NCBI GenBank assembly: GCA_039931435.1
Contig: JBDTRY010000150.1
Coordinates: forward strand, 1 to 9,376
Origin: JBDTRY01 sp039931435
GTDB lineage: Bacteria; Acidobacteriota; Thermoanaerobaculia; Gp7-AA8
Length of the DNA: 9,376 nt
Direction of reading: 5' to 3'
The notes beneath the pieces are model-generated. The model did no database searches. It was not told the DNA's origin and was given only the letters and a program-made list of their open reading frames with translations. The position numbers and the translations under genes were made by a program. This document shows, piece by piece, positions 1 through 7,400 of this stretch (the first letter of the stretch is position 1; each line of letters begins with the position of its first letter).

Positions 1-71
1 AACGCACCACGCTCGCAACCCTGGTCCTCACGGCCATCGTTATCCTGCCCACGACCACAATGTTCGGCGCC
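1..71 (+). other. Signal peptide region (partial) of the M16-like protein
   Basis: Translation in the gene's frame from position 3 gives RTTLATLVLTAIVILPTTTMFGA followed by TPATSP. This is the positive end and hydrophobic core of a Sec signal peptide, with small residues (FGA) before a likely cleavage site near position 71. The n-region and initiator codon lie off the left edge. No lipobox cysteine is present, so a soluble periplasmic product is more likely than a lipoprotein. Confidence 0.7.
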
Positions 72-1421
72 ACCCCAGCCACCAGCCCCGGGGTCACCCT
101 GCCCGCCTATCAGACCATCAAGCTTCCCAACGGCGCGACCATCCTGCTCGCCGAGAAACACGATGTTCCCCTCATCGCCTTCACGGCCATCCTCCGCGGA
201 GGAGCACTGGCCGATCCCGCCGGGAAAGAAGGAACGGCATCACTGACTGCTGACCTTCTGGAAAAAGGTGCAGGCAAACAAAACGCCGCCCAGTTCGCCG
301 AAGCCGTGGACAGTGTCGGAGGCGTTCTGGGAGAGAGTGCCAGAGCGGAATGGATTTCCATTCGCGGAGAGTTTCTGACGCGCGATACGGACCTCATGCT
401 CGGGCTGCTCTCCGATATGCTTCGGCGACCTGCTTTCGCCACAGAAGAGTTCACAAAACTTCGCGATCGCGACATCGATTCGCTGAAAGCGGCCAAGGAT
501 TCCGACCTGCGCTCGCTCATCGGCACCTACGCCAACGCCTTCCTTTTCGGATCGAATCTTTACGGCAGGCCGACGGACGGCAGCGAAGCTTCGCTGGCCG
601 GAATCGAACGTCAGGATGTCCTGAACTACTACAAGAACAACTTCGGAGCTGATCGCCTGGTACTGGCCGTGGTCGGCGACTTCAAAGCGAAAGAGATCGA
701 ATCGAAACTGCGCGCCGCACTCGGCGACTGGAACAAGGCCGCAGCCGCAGCGCCGAAGGCAAAAGCCATGGCCGCGGTGGAAGGCCGTCGCGTCCTGCTC
801 GTGGATAAGCCCGACGCCACCCAGACCTACTTCTGGATCGGCAACGTGGGCGTTCGCAGAAACGATCCGCAGACCCCGGCCATCGATCTGGCCAATACGG
901 TCTTTGGCGGCCGCTTCACGTCCCTGATCAACAGCGCCCTGCGCATCGAATCCGGGCTGACCTACGGAGCCTTTTCCAGGAACGTAACTGCCACGGAGCC
1001 CGGTTCGATCGGCATCGCCTCCTATACCAAAACCGATTCCACCGGAAAAGCGGTGGATATGGCCCTGGACGTTCTGACAAAGTACGAGAAGGAAGGAATC
1101 ACCGCCGACGCGCTCAAATCCTCCCAGGCCTACATCCTCGGACAGTACCCTCCGGACCTGGAGACCGGATCGCAACTGGCCGCGCGGCTGGCCGAGATCG
1201 AATTCTACGGATTGGGGAGAAACGACGTCGACGCCTACGGGCCGGCCATTTCCGCAGCATCGCAACAGGACGTGAACAACGTGATCAAACGGCTCTACGC
1301 CGATCCGAAGAATCTGACATTCGTCTTCATCGGAAAAGCGGAGGCCATCCGGGATGTGGTGAAAAAGTACGGCCCGGTGACGGAGATGAAGATCACCGAT
1401 CCAACATTCTCCCCGAAGTAG
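1..1421 (+). CDS. M16B family peptidase-like protein, non-catalytic subunit, exported (5' partial)
   Basis: Insulinase/mitochondrial-processing-peptidase type protein, probably periplasmic. The frame stays open to the left edge (first whole codon at 3). The residues before the ATG at 60 form a hydrophobic run (LATLVLTAIVILP) followed by MFGA and a plausible signal-peptidase site, so the true start lies upstream and the ATG at 60 is internal. Counting from that Met, the N-terminal M16 domain covers about 15-210 and the second (M16_C) domain about 240-425. The zinc motif HxxEH should fall at residues 61-65 (after GKEGTA), but SLTAD is there, so no catalytic zinc site is visible. The second domain keeps the conserved R295...GLTYG (Tyr302) pair, which in bacterial M16B heterodimers is supplied by the non-catalytic partner. 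Family knowledge predicts an active HxxEH partner gene just upstream, outside this window. Inactivity is seen in the sequence; the pairing is inferred. Confidence 0.88.
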   Translation, partial: RTTLATLVLTAIVILPTTTMFGATPATSPGVTLPAYQTIKLPNGATILLAEKHDVPLIAFTAILRGGALADPAGKEGTASLTADLLEKGAGKQNAAQFAEAVDSVGGVLGESARAEWISIRGEFLTRDTDLMLGLLSDMLRRPAFATEEFTKLRDRDIDSLKAAKDSDLRSLIGTYANAFLFGSNLYGRPTDGSEASLAGIERQDVLNYYKNNFGADRLVLAVVGDFKAKEIESKLRAALGDWNKAAAAAPKAKAMAAVEGRRVLLVDKPDATQTYFWIGNVGVRRNDPQTPAIDLANTVFGGRFTSLINSALRIESGLTYGAFSRNVTATEPGSIGIASYTKTDSTGKAVDMALDVLTKYEKEGITADALKSSQAYILGQYPPDLETGSQLAARLAEIEFYGLGRNDVDAYGPAISAASQQDVNNVIKRLYADPKNLTFVFIGKAEAIRDVVKKYGPVTEMKITDPTFSPK

Positions 1422-1434
1422 ACGTGAAGCATTT

Positions 1435-1552
1435 CCCCTCTCCCCACGGGAGAGGGGCCAGGGGTGAGGGTCTCTGTTACCGCCTGCTCGACGACGTTTA
1501 CGGAGACCCTCATCCGGCCGCTTCGCGGCCACCTTCTCCCGTGGGGAGAAGG
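1435..1552. repeat. Nested palindromic repeat element (REP/BIME-like) between the M16 gene and imuA
   Basis: The element contains four nested or adjacent inverted repeats. They are a 10-bp perfect stem at 1435-1444/1448-1457 (CCCCTCTCCC, loop CAC), a 10-bp outer pair at 1465-1474/1503-1512 (TGAGGGTCTC/GAGACCCTCA), a 6-bp stem at 1516-1521/1525-1530 (GGCCGC/GCGGCC, loop TTC), and a 9-bp stem at 1532-1540/1544-1552 (CCTTCTCCC/GGGAGAAGG, loop GTG). The two ends are diverged inverted copies of one unit. This CCTCTCCC...GGTGAGGG style of intergenic repeat is widespread in high-GC Proteobacteria and other phyla. It may also end or buffer transcription of the upstream gene, but there is no T-tract, so a classical intrinsic terminator is not supported. 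Confidence 0.8.
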
Positions 1553-1576
1553 GAAGTTTTCTGGCATATCATTCGC

Positions 1577-1605
1577 TTGACTTACGCCTTATTACCGCCT
1601 ATGGT
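1577..1605 (+). promoter_or_regulatory. Predicted sigma70-type promoter of imuA-imuB
   Basis: TTGACT at 1577-1582 matches the -35 consensus at five of six positions. After exactly 17 nt, TATGGT at 1600-1605 matches four of six -10 positions. The -10 box ends 20 nt before the imuA ATG, so transcription would start near 1612 with a very short leader. A GGGGG run at 1617-1621 could serve as a weak ribosome-binding site. This is by-eye consensus matching. Confidence 0.55.
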
Positions 1606-1613
1606 TCACAGGC
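1597..1613. promoter_or_regulatory. Candidate operator: GCCT-N9-AGGC inverted repeat over the imuA -10 box
   Basis: GCCT (1597-1600) and AGGC (1610-1613) form an inverted repeat with a 9-nt spacer that overlaps the predicted -10 hexamer and start site, a typical place for a repressor to bind. Mutasome cassettes are commonly LexA-controlled, which is why the site is noted. It does not match the E. coli (CTGT-N8-ACAG), Gram-positive (GAAC-N4-GTTC) or alphaproteobacterial (GTTC-N7-GTTC) LexA boxes, so any LexA role is speculative. Confidence 0.25.
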
Positions 1614-1625
1614 ACTGGGGGCGTT

Positions 1626-2507
1626 ATGTCGAATGCACTTTCCTTCAACTACCAGATCCCGCTTTCTCCGGAACCACCAGCACTTCCTCTCCCTGAAACG
1701 GCGGCCGTCCCCTCCCGGCTGAAGTCCATCCGCGACAACCTGGGTGCCGCTGCCTTTCACCTTTCCAGTGCAGCGGAGCTCAGTCGATCCCTGGAAAAAA
1801 CCCGGCGTACCGAGCCCGTCCTCACCACTCTTACCGGAATCGATCAACTCCTCGGCGGCGGACTCTCCCGCGGCAAACTCACCGAGATTGCAGGCAACCG
1901 TTCCGGTGGCCGCTTCTCCGCCATCATCGCCACCGTCGCTGCCGTGACCAGCAGCGGCGAAGCAGCAGCACTCGTCGACCTCGGCGATCACTTCGATCCT
2001 CAACTGGCTGAGGCTGCAGGCGTGGAACTGCCTCGCCTTCTCTGGGTCCGGCCGCAGCGGTTGAAGGATGCCGTGGCCTGCGCGGAGATGCTCATTCACA
2101 CCGGATTTCAACTGGTGGTGCTCGACCTCGGCATGCATCCCGTCCGCGGAGCGAGAGTTCCGGAAGCAGCCTGGGTACGGCTGGCCCGTGCCGCAGAAGG
2201 AAGCGGAACCGCCCTGATCGTCTCCTCCCCCTATCCGATCAGCCGTACTGCATCGGATGCCGTGCTCTCAGCGAAACGAGCACACATTTTCTGGCAGGGC
2301 TCCGGACAGACGCCACGCATTCTCACCGGCACGTCTTCTCTGCTGACGCTGGAGAAACACCGTCATCGCCGTCCGGGCGGCATAGCCGGGATGCGTCTGC
2401 TGACGTCGGATGCAATCGGAAACGCACCGGCCAGCAGCCGGAGTGCAGTGCCTGCCGTTCAGGAAAGCGGCAGCAGTCCACTTCCCGCCCCTGTCTCCTC
2501 CGTCTGA
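1626..2507 (+). CDS. imuA: ImuA, RecA/SulA-like mutasome accessory protein
   Basis: A 293-residue RecA-like protein that is the first gene of an imuA-imuB-dnaE2 translesion synthesis cassette. ImuA is needed with ImuB and DnaE2 for damage-induced mutagenesis. Residues about 67-100 match the RecA pattern around the P-loop (LTTLTGIDQLLGGGLSRGKL, then EIAGNRSGGRF). The Walker A element is degenerate: where RecA has GPESSGKT this protein has GNRSGGRF, with Arg96 for the lysine and Phe97 for Thr. A Walker B-like strand (LVVLDLGM, Asp167) and a RecA-like LLWVRP strand (138-143) follow. The core ends near residue 262, and the remainder is a Ser/Pro/Ala-rich tail. The ATG at 1626 follows a strong promoter and a G-rich run. 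The stop lies 20 nt before imuB, implying co-transcription. Family assignment rests on fold motifs plus position and is strong because imuB and dnaE2 follow. Confidence 0.85.
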   Translation: MSNALSFNYQIPLSPEPPALPLPETAAVPSRLKSIRDNLGAAAFHLSSAAELSRSLEKTRRTEPVLTTLTGIDQLLGGGLSRGKLTEIAGNRSGGRFSAIIATVAAVTSSGEAAALVDLGDHFDPQLAEAAGVELPRLLWVRPQRLKDAVACAEMLIHTGFQLVVLDLGMHPVRGARVPEAAWVRLARAAEGSGTALIVSSPYPISRTASDAVLSAKRAHIFWQGSGQTPRILTGTSSLLTLEKHRHRRPGGIAGMRLLTSDAIGNAPASSRSAVPAVQESGSSPLPAPVSSV

Positions 2508-2527
2508 CATCCGCGCTGCGAGCCGTC

Positions 2528-4093
2528 ATGCGTATCGCCTGCTTTTTCGTCCCCTTATTTCCTCTGGCCGCCCGGTTGCGGAGCGAGCCCGAGCTGACTG
2601 CGGAAGCGGTGATCATCACCGAAGGCAATGGCAGCGCCGCGCGGGTATTCGCGGCAACACGCAGGGCGCGCAAGGAAGGGATTCGTTCCGGGCTGACCCT
2701 GGCTCAGGCCCGCGCTCTTCTGCCGAAGCTCATCGCTCGCGCTCGCGACGCCGAATGCGAACGGACGGCGCAGGAGGCGTTGGTGGAAATCGCGGAGAGT
2801 TTTTCACCGCGCGTCGAAGATGCCGGCAGCGGGATGGTCTACCTCGACATCAGCGGACTGGAACGTCATTTCAAAGCGGTCCGTTCGCGGATGTCCGCTA
2901 CCGCAGAGGAAAGTTCGAAGGATAAGGGCCATGCAGCGTGGGAGCACTCGCTGGCGCAATCCGCAATTCATGCAGTGGAACGTATCGGGTTGCCGGTACG
3001 CGTCGGCATCGCCGCAAGCAAACTGGCGGCCCGTATTGCGGCGGAGCTGCCGAAGTCCCCGACGATCGTGCCTGCCGGAAGCGAGTCGAGTTTTCTCGCT
3101 CCCCTGCCGCTGGCCCGTCTGACGCCAGAGCTCGAAGCTGCGGAGATGCTGCAGCGCTGGGGGCTGTCATCGATTGGAGAGCTGGCGCAGCTGCCCGAAC
3201 GGGAAGTGGCAGCACGTCTGGGTGAGAGCGGCCGTGATCTGCACTGGGCAGCGAGGGGAATCGATCCGCAGCCGCTTCAGCCGCGGCAGCCGCTGCCGGA
3301 GTTCCGCGAAGGGATGGATCTGGAGTGGCCGCTGGTCTCGCTCGAACCGTTCGTCTTCGTTGCCAACGCCGCCCTGGACCGCCTCACGAAGCGGATGGAG
3401 CTGCAGGGATTCGCCTGTACCCGTCTGGAGTTGACTCTGCGCCTGGAGCCGGACGGCTTTCACAGCCGGGCCATCGATCTTCCCGCTCCGACGCGGGATG
3501 TGAAGACCCTGCTCACGCTGACGAAACTCGACCTCGAAGCCAATCCCCCGGGCGCACCGGTGGCGGGGTTTCTCTTCGTCGCCCATCCCGATCGTCCCCG
3601 CCGCGCGCAGCTTTCGCTCTTCGGCCCTGCGGCACTTTCCCCGGACAAAGTGGCCACGACAATCGCCAGAATCGCCTCCATGGTCGGCGCCGATCGCGTG
3701 GGGACTCCGGGAGTCGTCAACGGGCACGCGCCCGAGCGATTCACCATCGACGGCTACGATCCGCCACCGCCTCCGCCAGTGCGCCGCCAGCCGCGCCAGG
3801 GGCGTGGCCTGCTGGCCGTGCGTGTCCTTCGTCCCGTCGTTCCCCTGGAAGTGATCAGCACCCCAGCGGTTGCCCTCGCATCCATCCGCTCGCTCGATCC
3901 AGGACAGAAAGCTCTCGACATCCACGGCCATGTACGCGTGGCCTCCGGTCCCTGGGACCTCGAAGAAGCCTGGTGGTCGGACACGCCCACGGAACGGGAG
4001 TATTGGGACGTGGAACTGTCCACGGGAGGGGTGTACCGAGTCTTCCGCGAATGCGCGAACGGAGAGTGGTTCGTGGATGGAATCTACGACTGA
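2528..4093 (+). CDS. imuB: ImuB, catalytically inactive Y-family DNA polymerase homologue
   Basis: The mutasome hub: ImuB binds the beta clamp and recruits ImuA and DnaE2 to stalled forks. The 521-residue protein has the Y-family palm/fingers region at about 1-195, a helix-hairpin-helix segment at about 205-232 (LQRWGLSSIGELAQLP), a little-finger-like domain at about 255-355, and an ImuB-specific C-terminal part ending in VYRVFRE...GEWFVDGIYD. No acidic residue occurs in the first 19 residues, where active enzymes carry the first metal ligand. The usual DEAYLD motif reads GMVYLD (102-107), so both catalytic acids are gone, as in known ImuB proteins. A canonical beta-clamp-binding pentapeptide QLSLF lies at 361-365. 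A proline run (412-417) marks a linker before the C-terminal part. No strong Shine-Dalgarno sequence precedes the ATG. The 20-nt gap to imuA suggests translation on the same mRNA. Confidence 0.93.
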   Translation: MRIACFFVPLFPLAARLRSEPELTAEAVIITEGNGSAARVFAATRRARKEGIRSGLTLAQARALLPKLIARARDAECERTAQEALVEIAESFSPRVEDAGSGMVYLDISGLERHFKAVRSRMSATAEESSKDKGHAAWEHSLAQSAIHAVERIGLPVRVGIAASKLAARIAAELPKSPTIVPAGSESSFLAPLPLARLTPELEAAEMLQRWGLSSIGELAQLPEREVAARLGESGRDLHWAARGIDPQPLQPRQPLPEFREGMDLEWPLVSLEPFVFVANAALDRLTKRMELQGFACTRLELTLRLEPDGFHSRAIDLPAPTRDVKTLLTLTKLDLEANPPGAPVAGFLFVAHPDRPRRAQLSLFGPAALSPDKVATTIARIASMVGADRVGTPGVVNGHAPERFTIDGYDPPPPPPVRRQPRQGRGLLAVRVLRPVVPLEVISTPAVALASIRSLDPGQKALDIHGHVRVASGPWDLEEAWWSDTPTEREYWDVELSTGGVYRVFRECANGEWFVDGIYD

Positions 4094-4107
4094 AGGACGA
4101 AGCGAGA

Positions 4108-4135
4108 TGAATGGAGAATGTTGAATGGAGAATGA
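4108..4135. repeat. Tandem 14-nt repeat (two copies) after imuB
   Basis: TGAATGGAGAATG occurs at 4108-4120 and again at 4122-4134, giving a 14-nt period. It starts 15 nt after the imuB stop. No reading-frame or promoter role is apparent. Short AATGGAGAATG arrays of this kind look like dispersed intergenic sequence. Confidence 0.75.
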
Positions 4136-4147
4136 GATTGAGAGCAG

Positions 4148-4384
4148 GTCATCTCGAGCGAGAGCGACAGCGCTGGCGCTGAACCAGGGTGAAGAAACTC
4201 TATCGCCGGCTGTCATCCTGAGCGTCGAGCGAAGGATCTCTTCCACCTTCCCGGTTGCCAGCCCACTCCTCGTTGAAGAGATCCTTCGGTCGCTGCGCTC
4301 CCTCCAGGATGACAAGCGCCCCATATGAGTTTCTTACAAACGAACGCAGCGATTGCGTCATCCCTCGCTCTCGTTCGGGATGAC
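4148..4384. repeat. Composite GTCATCC-type inverted-repeat element between imuB and dnaE2
   Basis: The outer ends are inverted, imperfect copies: 4148-4167 begins GTCATCTCGAGCGAGAGCGA, and the complement of 4365-4384 begins GTCATCCCGAACGAGAGCGA. Inside lies a large imperfect inverted repeat at 4212-4313, whose left arm (GTCATCCTGAGCG...GAAGGATCTCTT) mirrors its right arm (AAGAGATCCTTCGG...CCAGGATGAC). The right end is a compact perfect palindrome, GTCATCCC (4357-4364) and GGGATGAC (4377-4384). Short frames here are products of repeat DNA, not genes. No transposase is present, so the element could only be mobilised by an enzyme in trans. It resembles dispersed intergenic repeats common in several bacterial phyla. 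Confidence 0.75.
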
Positions 4385-4403
4385 CTGGTTAACGTCTCCA
4401 TAC

Positions 4404-4445
4404 ATTCTTAATTCGAATTTCGCAATTCTGAATTCTTAATTCGAA
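4404..4445. repeat. AT-rich tract with a duplicated 14-mer upstream of dnaE2
   Basis: ATTCTTAATTCGAA occurs at 4404-4417 and 4432-4445, 28 nt apart. Between and overlapping them are the perfect palindrome AATTCGAATT (4410-4419) and the inverted repeat GAATT-TCGC-AATTC (4415-4428). The tract is strikingly AT-rich against its high-GC surroundings and ends 35 nt before the dnaE2 start, so it may hold promoter or operator elements for dnaE2. I see no well-spaced -35/-10 pair in it. It may equally be degenerate repeat filler. Confidence 0.6.
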
Positions 4446-4480
4446 ATTCTCAAATTCATCTCGCTCCAAAAACTCACCTC

Positions 4481-7400
4481 ATGCCTTCTCCTCCCTCCCG
4501 CAACCTCGCCAACAACTACCTGATCTCCGCCGGTGCGCGGAAGGAAAAAGCGCGGAAGCGTTCTTACGGGCACCAGCACCGCAGTGTCCGCCCGTACGTG
4601 GAGCTCCATACCGCATCCGCGTTTTCCTTTCTGAACGGCGCGTCGCTCCCCGAGGATCTGGTGGAACAGGCGGCGAAGCTGGATCTCCCGGCTGTGGCTC
4701 TGGTGGATACGAACGGCGTCTACGGAGCTCCCCGTTTTTACAGCGCAGCGCGGAAGGCGGGCCTGAAAGCGCTGGTGGGCGCCGAGATCGTTCTGGCCGA
4801 GGCCCGTCCCCGGGATGGTTCCCATGGCGATCAGCCTTCAGGCCTGTGCCTTGTCGATGAAGCCCGTCAACCTGAACCCTCGACCCGCCTGACGCTGCTC
4901 GTGGAAAACCAGACTGGTTACCGCAATTTCTGCCGCCTCCTCACCGCCGGTGCACTGGGACGGCCCAAAGGAGAAGCGCGCTATTCCTGGGATCTGATCG
5001 AGGAGCACAGCCAGGGGTTGCATTGCCTGACCGGGGGCGAAGAAGGCCCTCTGGCCCACCTGCTCAGCAGCAGCGCTCACTCCGAAGCTGATCAACTTAT
5101 TGACTATCTATCAGGCGTCTTCGGAAAACACCTGCACGTCGAAGTGCAACGCCACCATCTGCGGGCAGAGGAGCATCGCAACCAGGCTCTGGTGGAAATG
5201 GCCCGTTCCCGGCGACTGTCCATCATCGCCACCAACGGCGTACGCTATGCCCGGCGCGATGACAAGGAGCTGCACGACATCCTGACCTGCATTCGCCAGG
5301 GCACCACCGTAGAGAAATCAGGCAGGCTCCTGCAGGCACAGCGGGAGCGTTCCCTGAAGTCCGCTGAGGAGATGTGGAAGCTCTTCCGCGATCTTCCTCA
5401 GGCACTGGATGCCACCGCCGAACTCGGAGATCAGCTCGACTTCACGCTGGCCAATCTCGGCTACCGCTTCCCGGACTATCCGCTGCCTGAAGGGGAAACG
5501 CCCCAGACCTTCCTGCGGCAGATCACATGGAACGGGGCCCGGGCCCGCTTCCGTCCTCTCACCGCCAGGGCCCAGGCCCAGCTCGAGAAGGAACTGAACA
5601 TGATCGAGAAGCTCGATCTGGCCGGCTACTTCCTCATCGTCTGGGACATCGTGCAGTTCTGCCAGCGCGAAAGAATTCTGGTGCAGGGACGGGGGTCGGC
5701 GGCGAACAGCGCGGTCTGTTACGCACTGTCCATTACCGCAGTCGATCCCGTGAAGATGGAGCTTCTCTTCGAACGATTTCTTTCCGAGGAGCGCGGAGAG
5801 TGGCCGGACATCGACCTCGATCTTCCTTCCGGGGATCAGCGTGAAAAAGTCATCCAGCACGTCTACCAGACTTACGGCGTGCACGGCGCAGCCATGACCG
5901 CGAACGTGATCACCTATCGTGACCGTTCGGCGGCGCGCGAAGTAGGCAAGGCTCTCGGGTTTTCCCCCGAGCAGGTGGACCGCTTTGCAAAACAGATCAG
6001 CACCTGGAGTTTCGGAGAGATTCGTGAGCGCGCCGACTCGCTGCCCGGCCAGGCCGCTGAAGCCGGGTTGCAGGTCGAGGATGTACGTGTCCGCCATCTT
6101 CTCCGGCTCTGGATGCAGATTCAGAATCTTCCCCGTCACCTCGGGCAGCATTCCGGAGGGATGGTCATGGCCCGGGGGCGGCTGGATGAAGTGGTGCCGT
6201 TGGAGCCGGCCTCCATGCCCGGGCGCGTGGTCATTCAATGGGACAAGGACGATTGCGCGGACCTGGGGTTGATCAAGGTCGATCTGCTCGGCCTGGGAAT
6301 GCTGGCGGCAATCGAAGAGGCCATTCCCCTGATCAAAGCGAAGGAGGGCGTGGACGTCGATCTCGCCCATCTTCCCGAGGAAGATCCGCTCGTTTACAAA
6401 ATGCTCAACGAAGCGGATACGGTCGGACTCTTCCAGGTGGAGAGCCGCGCGCAGATGGCCAGCCTCCCCCGTCACGCCCCGAAGGTTTTCTACGACATCG
6501 TCGTGCAGGTGGCCATCATTCGCCCGGGGCCCATTGTGGGGGGCATGATCCGTCCATTTTTCGACCGTCGTCAGGGCAAGGTCCCGGTGGAGTACCCGCA
6601 TCCCTGCCTCGAGCCCATCCTCAAACGGACACTCGGGGTGCCGCTCTTTCAGGAACAGCTTCTGCGCATCGCCATGGTGGCAGCAGGATTTTCTGGTGGC
6701 GAGGCCGAAGAGCTGCGCCGGGCCATGGGATTCAAGCGGTCCATGGAGCGCATGACCGACATCGAGAAACGTCTGCGCGATGGCATGCAGGCGCGTGGCA
6801 TCGACGGAGCGGCGCAGGACCAGATCGTGAAATCCATCACATCATTCGCGCTCTACGGGTTCCCCGAATCGCACGCCGCCAGTTTTGCACTGATCGCCTA
6901 CGCCAGCGGTTACATCAAGGCCCATCATCCGGCTGCGTTCTATGTGGCTCTGCTCAATGCCTGGCCCATGGGTTTTTATCATCCGGCCACGCTGATCAAA
7001 GATGCACAACGGCACGGGACACCCGCTCTTCCCATCGATGTCACCCGCTCGGGCTGGATGTGCCGGTGGGAGCCCGCGGAGAATACTCCGGACGGTGGCT
7101 CGATCCGTCTCGGTCTGCGCTTCATCAAAGGGCTGCAGGAAAAGACGGGAAGAGCGATCGAAGAGGAACAGGCCCGGGAGCCGTTCCGCAACGTGGAAGA
7201 TCTGGCCCGCCGCTGCCGGCTGCGCAACGATCAACTGACCCGACTGGCCCATGCCGGTGCGCTGGCCCCGTTCGGACTGGGGCGGCGCGACGCACTGTGG
7301 CAGGCGGCGAAGGTAGCCCGGCGCGGAGGTCCGCTGCTGGAAGATGTCGGGTCGCTGGAGGCGTGGTCGGAAGAAGACGTTCGCCAGGGGCGTCATCCAG

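Noticed and set aside
240..1532. Long reverse-strand frame (430 codons) opposite the M16 gene
   Set aside because: Antisense shadow of a gene with clear family motifs. Its translation is Gly/Arg/His-rich without recognisable domains, and it runs into the palindromic repeat.
1577..1625. Canonical LexA box upstream of imuA
   Set aside because: No match to CTGT-N8-ACAG, GAAC-N4-GTTC or GTTC-N7-GTTC. Only a lineage-specific inverted repeat is left as a candidate.
3167..4324. Reverse-strand frame of 385 codons opposite imuB
   Set aside because: Shadow of the well-supported imuB gene, extended through the spacer repeats. No start context or domain is visible.
4125..4328. Small frame of 67 codons between imuB and dnaE2
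   Set aside because: Lies wholly within the inverted-repeat element and has no ribosome-binding site; its sequence is translated repeat DNA.
4108..4445. CRISPR-like or attachment-site reading of the repeats between imuB and dnaE2
   Set aside because: There are only two copies of each short unit, no uniform spacers, no cas genes, no integrase and no tRNA, so neither interpretation is supported.
5318..6601. Reverse-strand frame of 427 codons opposite dnaE2
   Set aside because: Overlaps the conserved polymerase palm in antisense. Long open antisense frames are expected from the codon bias of high-GC genes.
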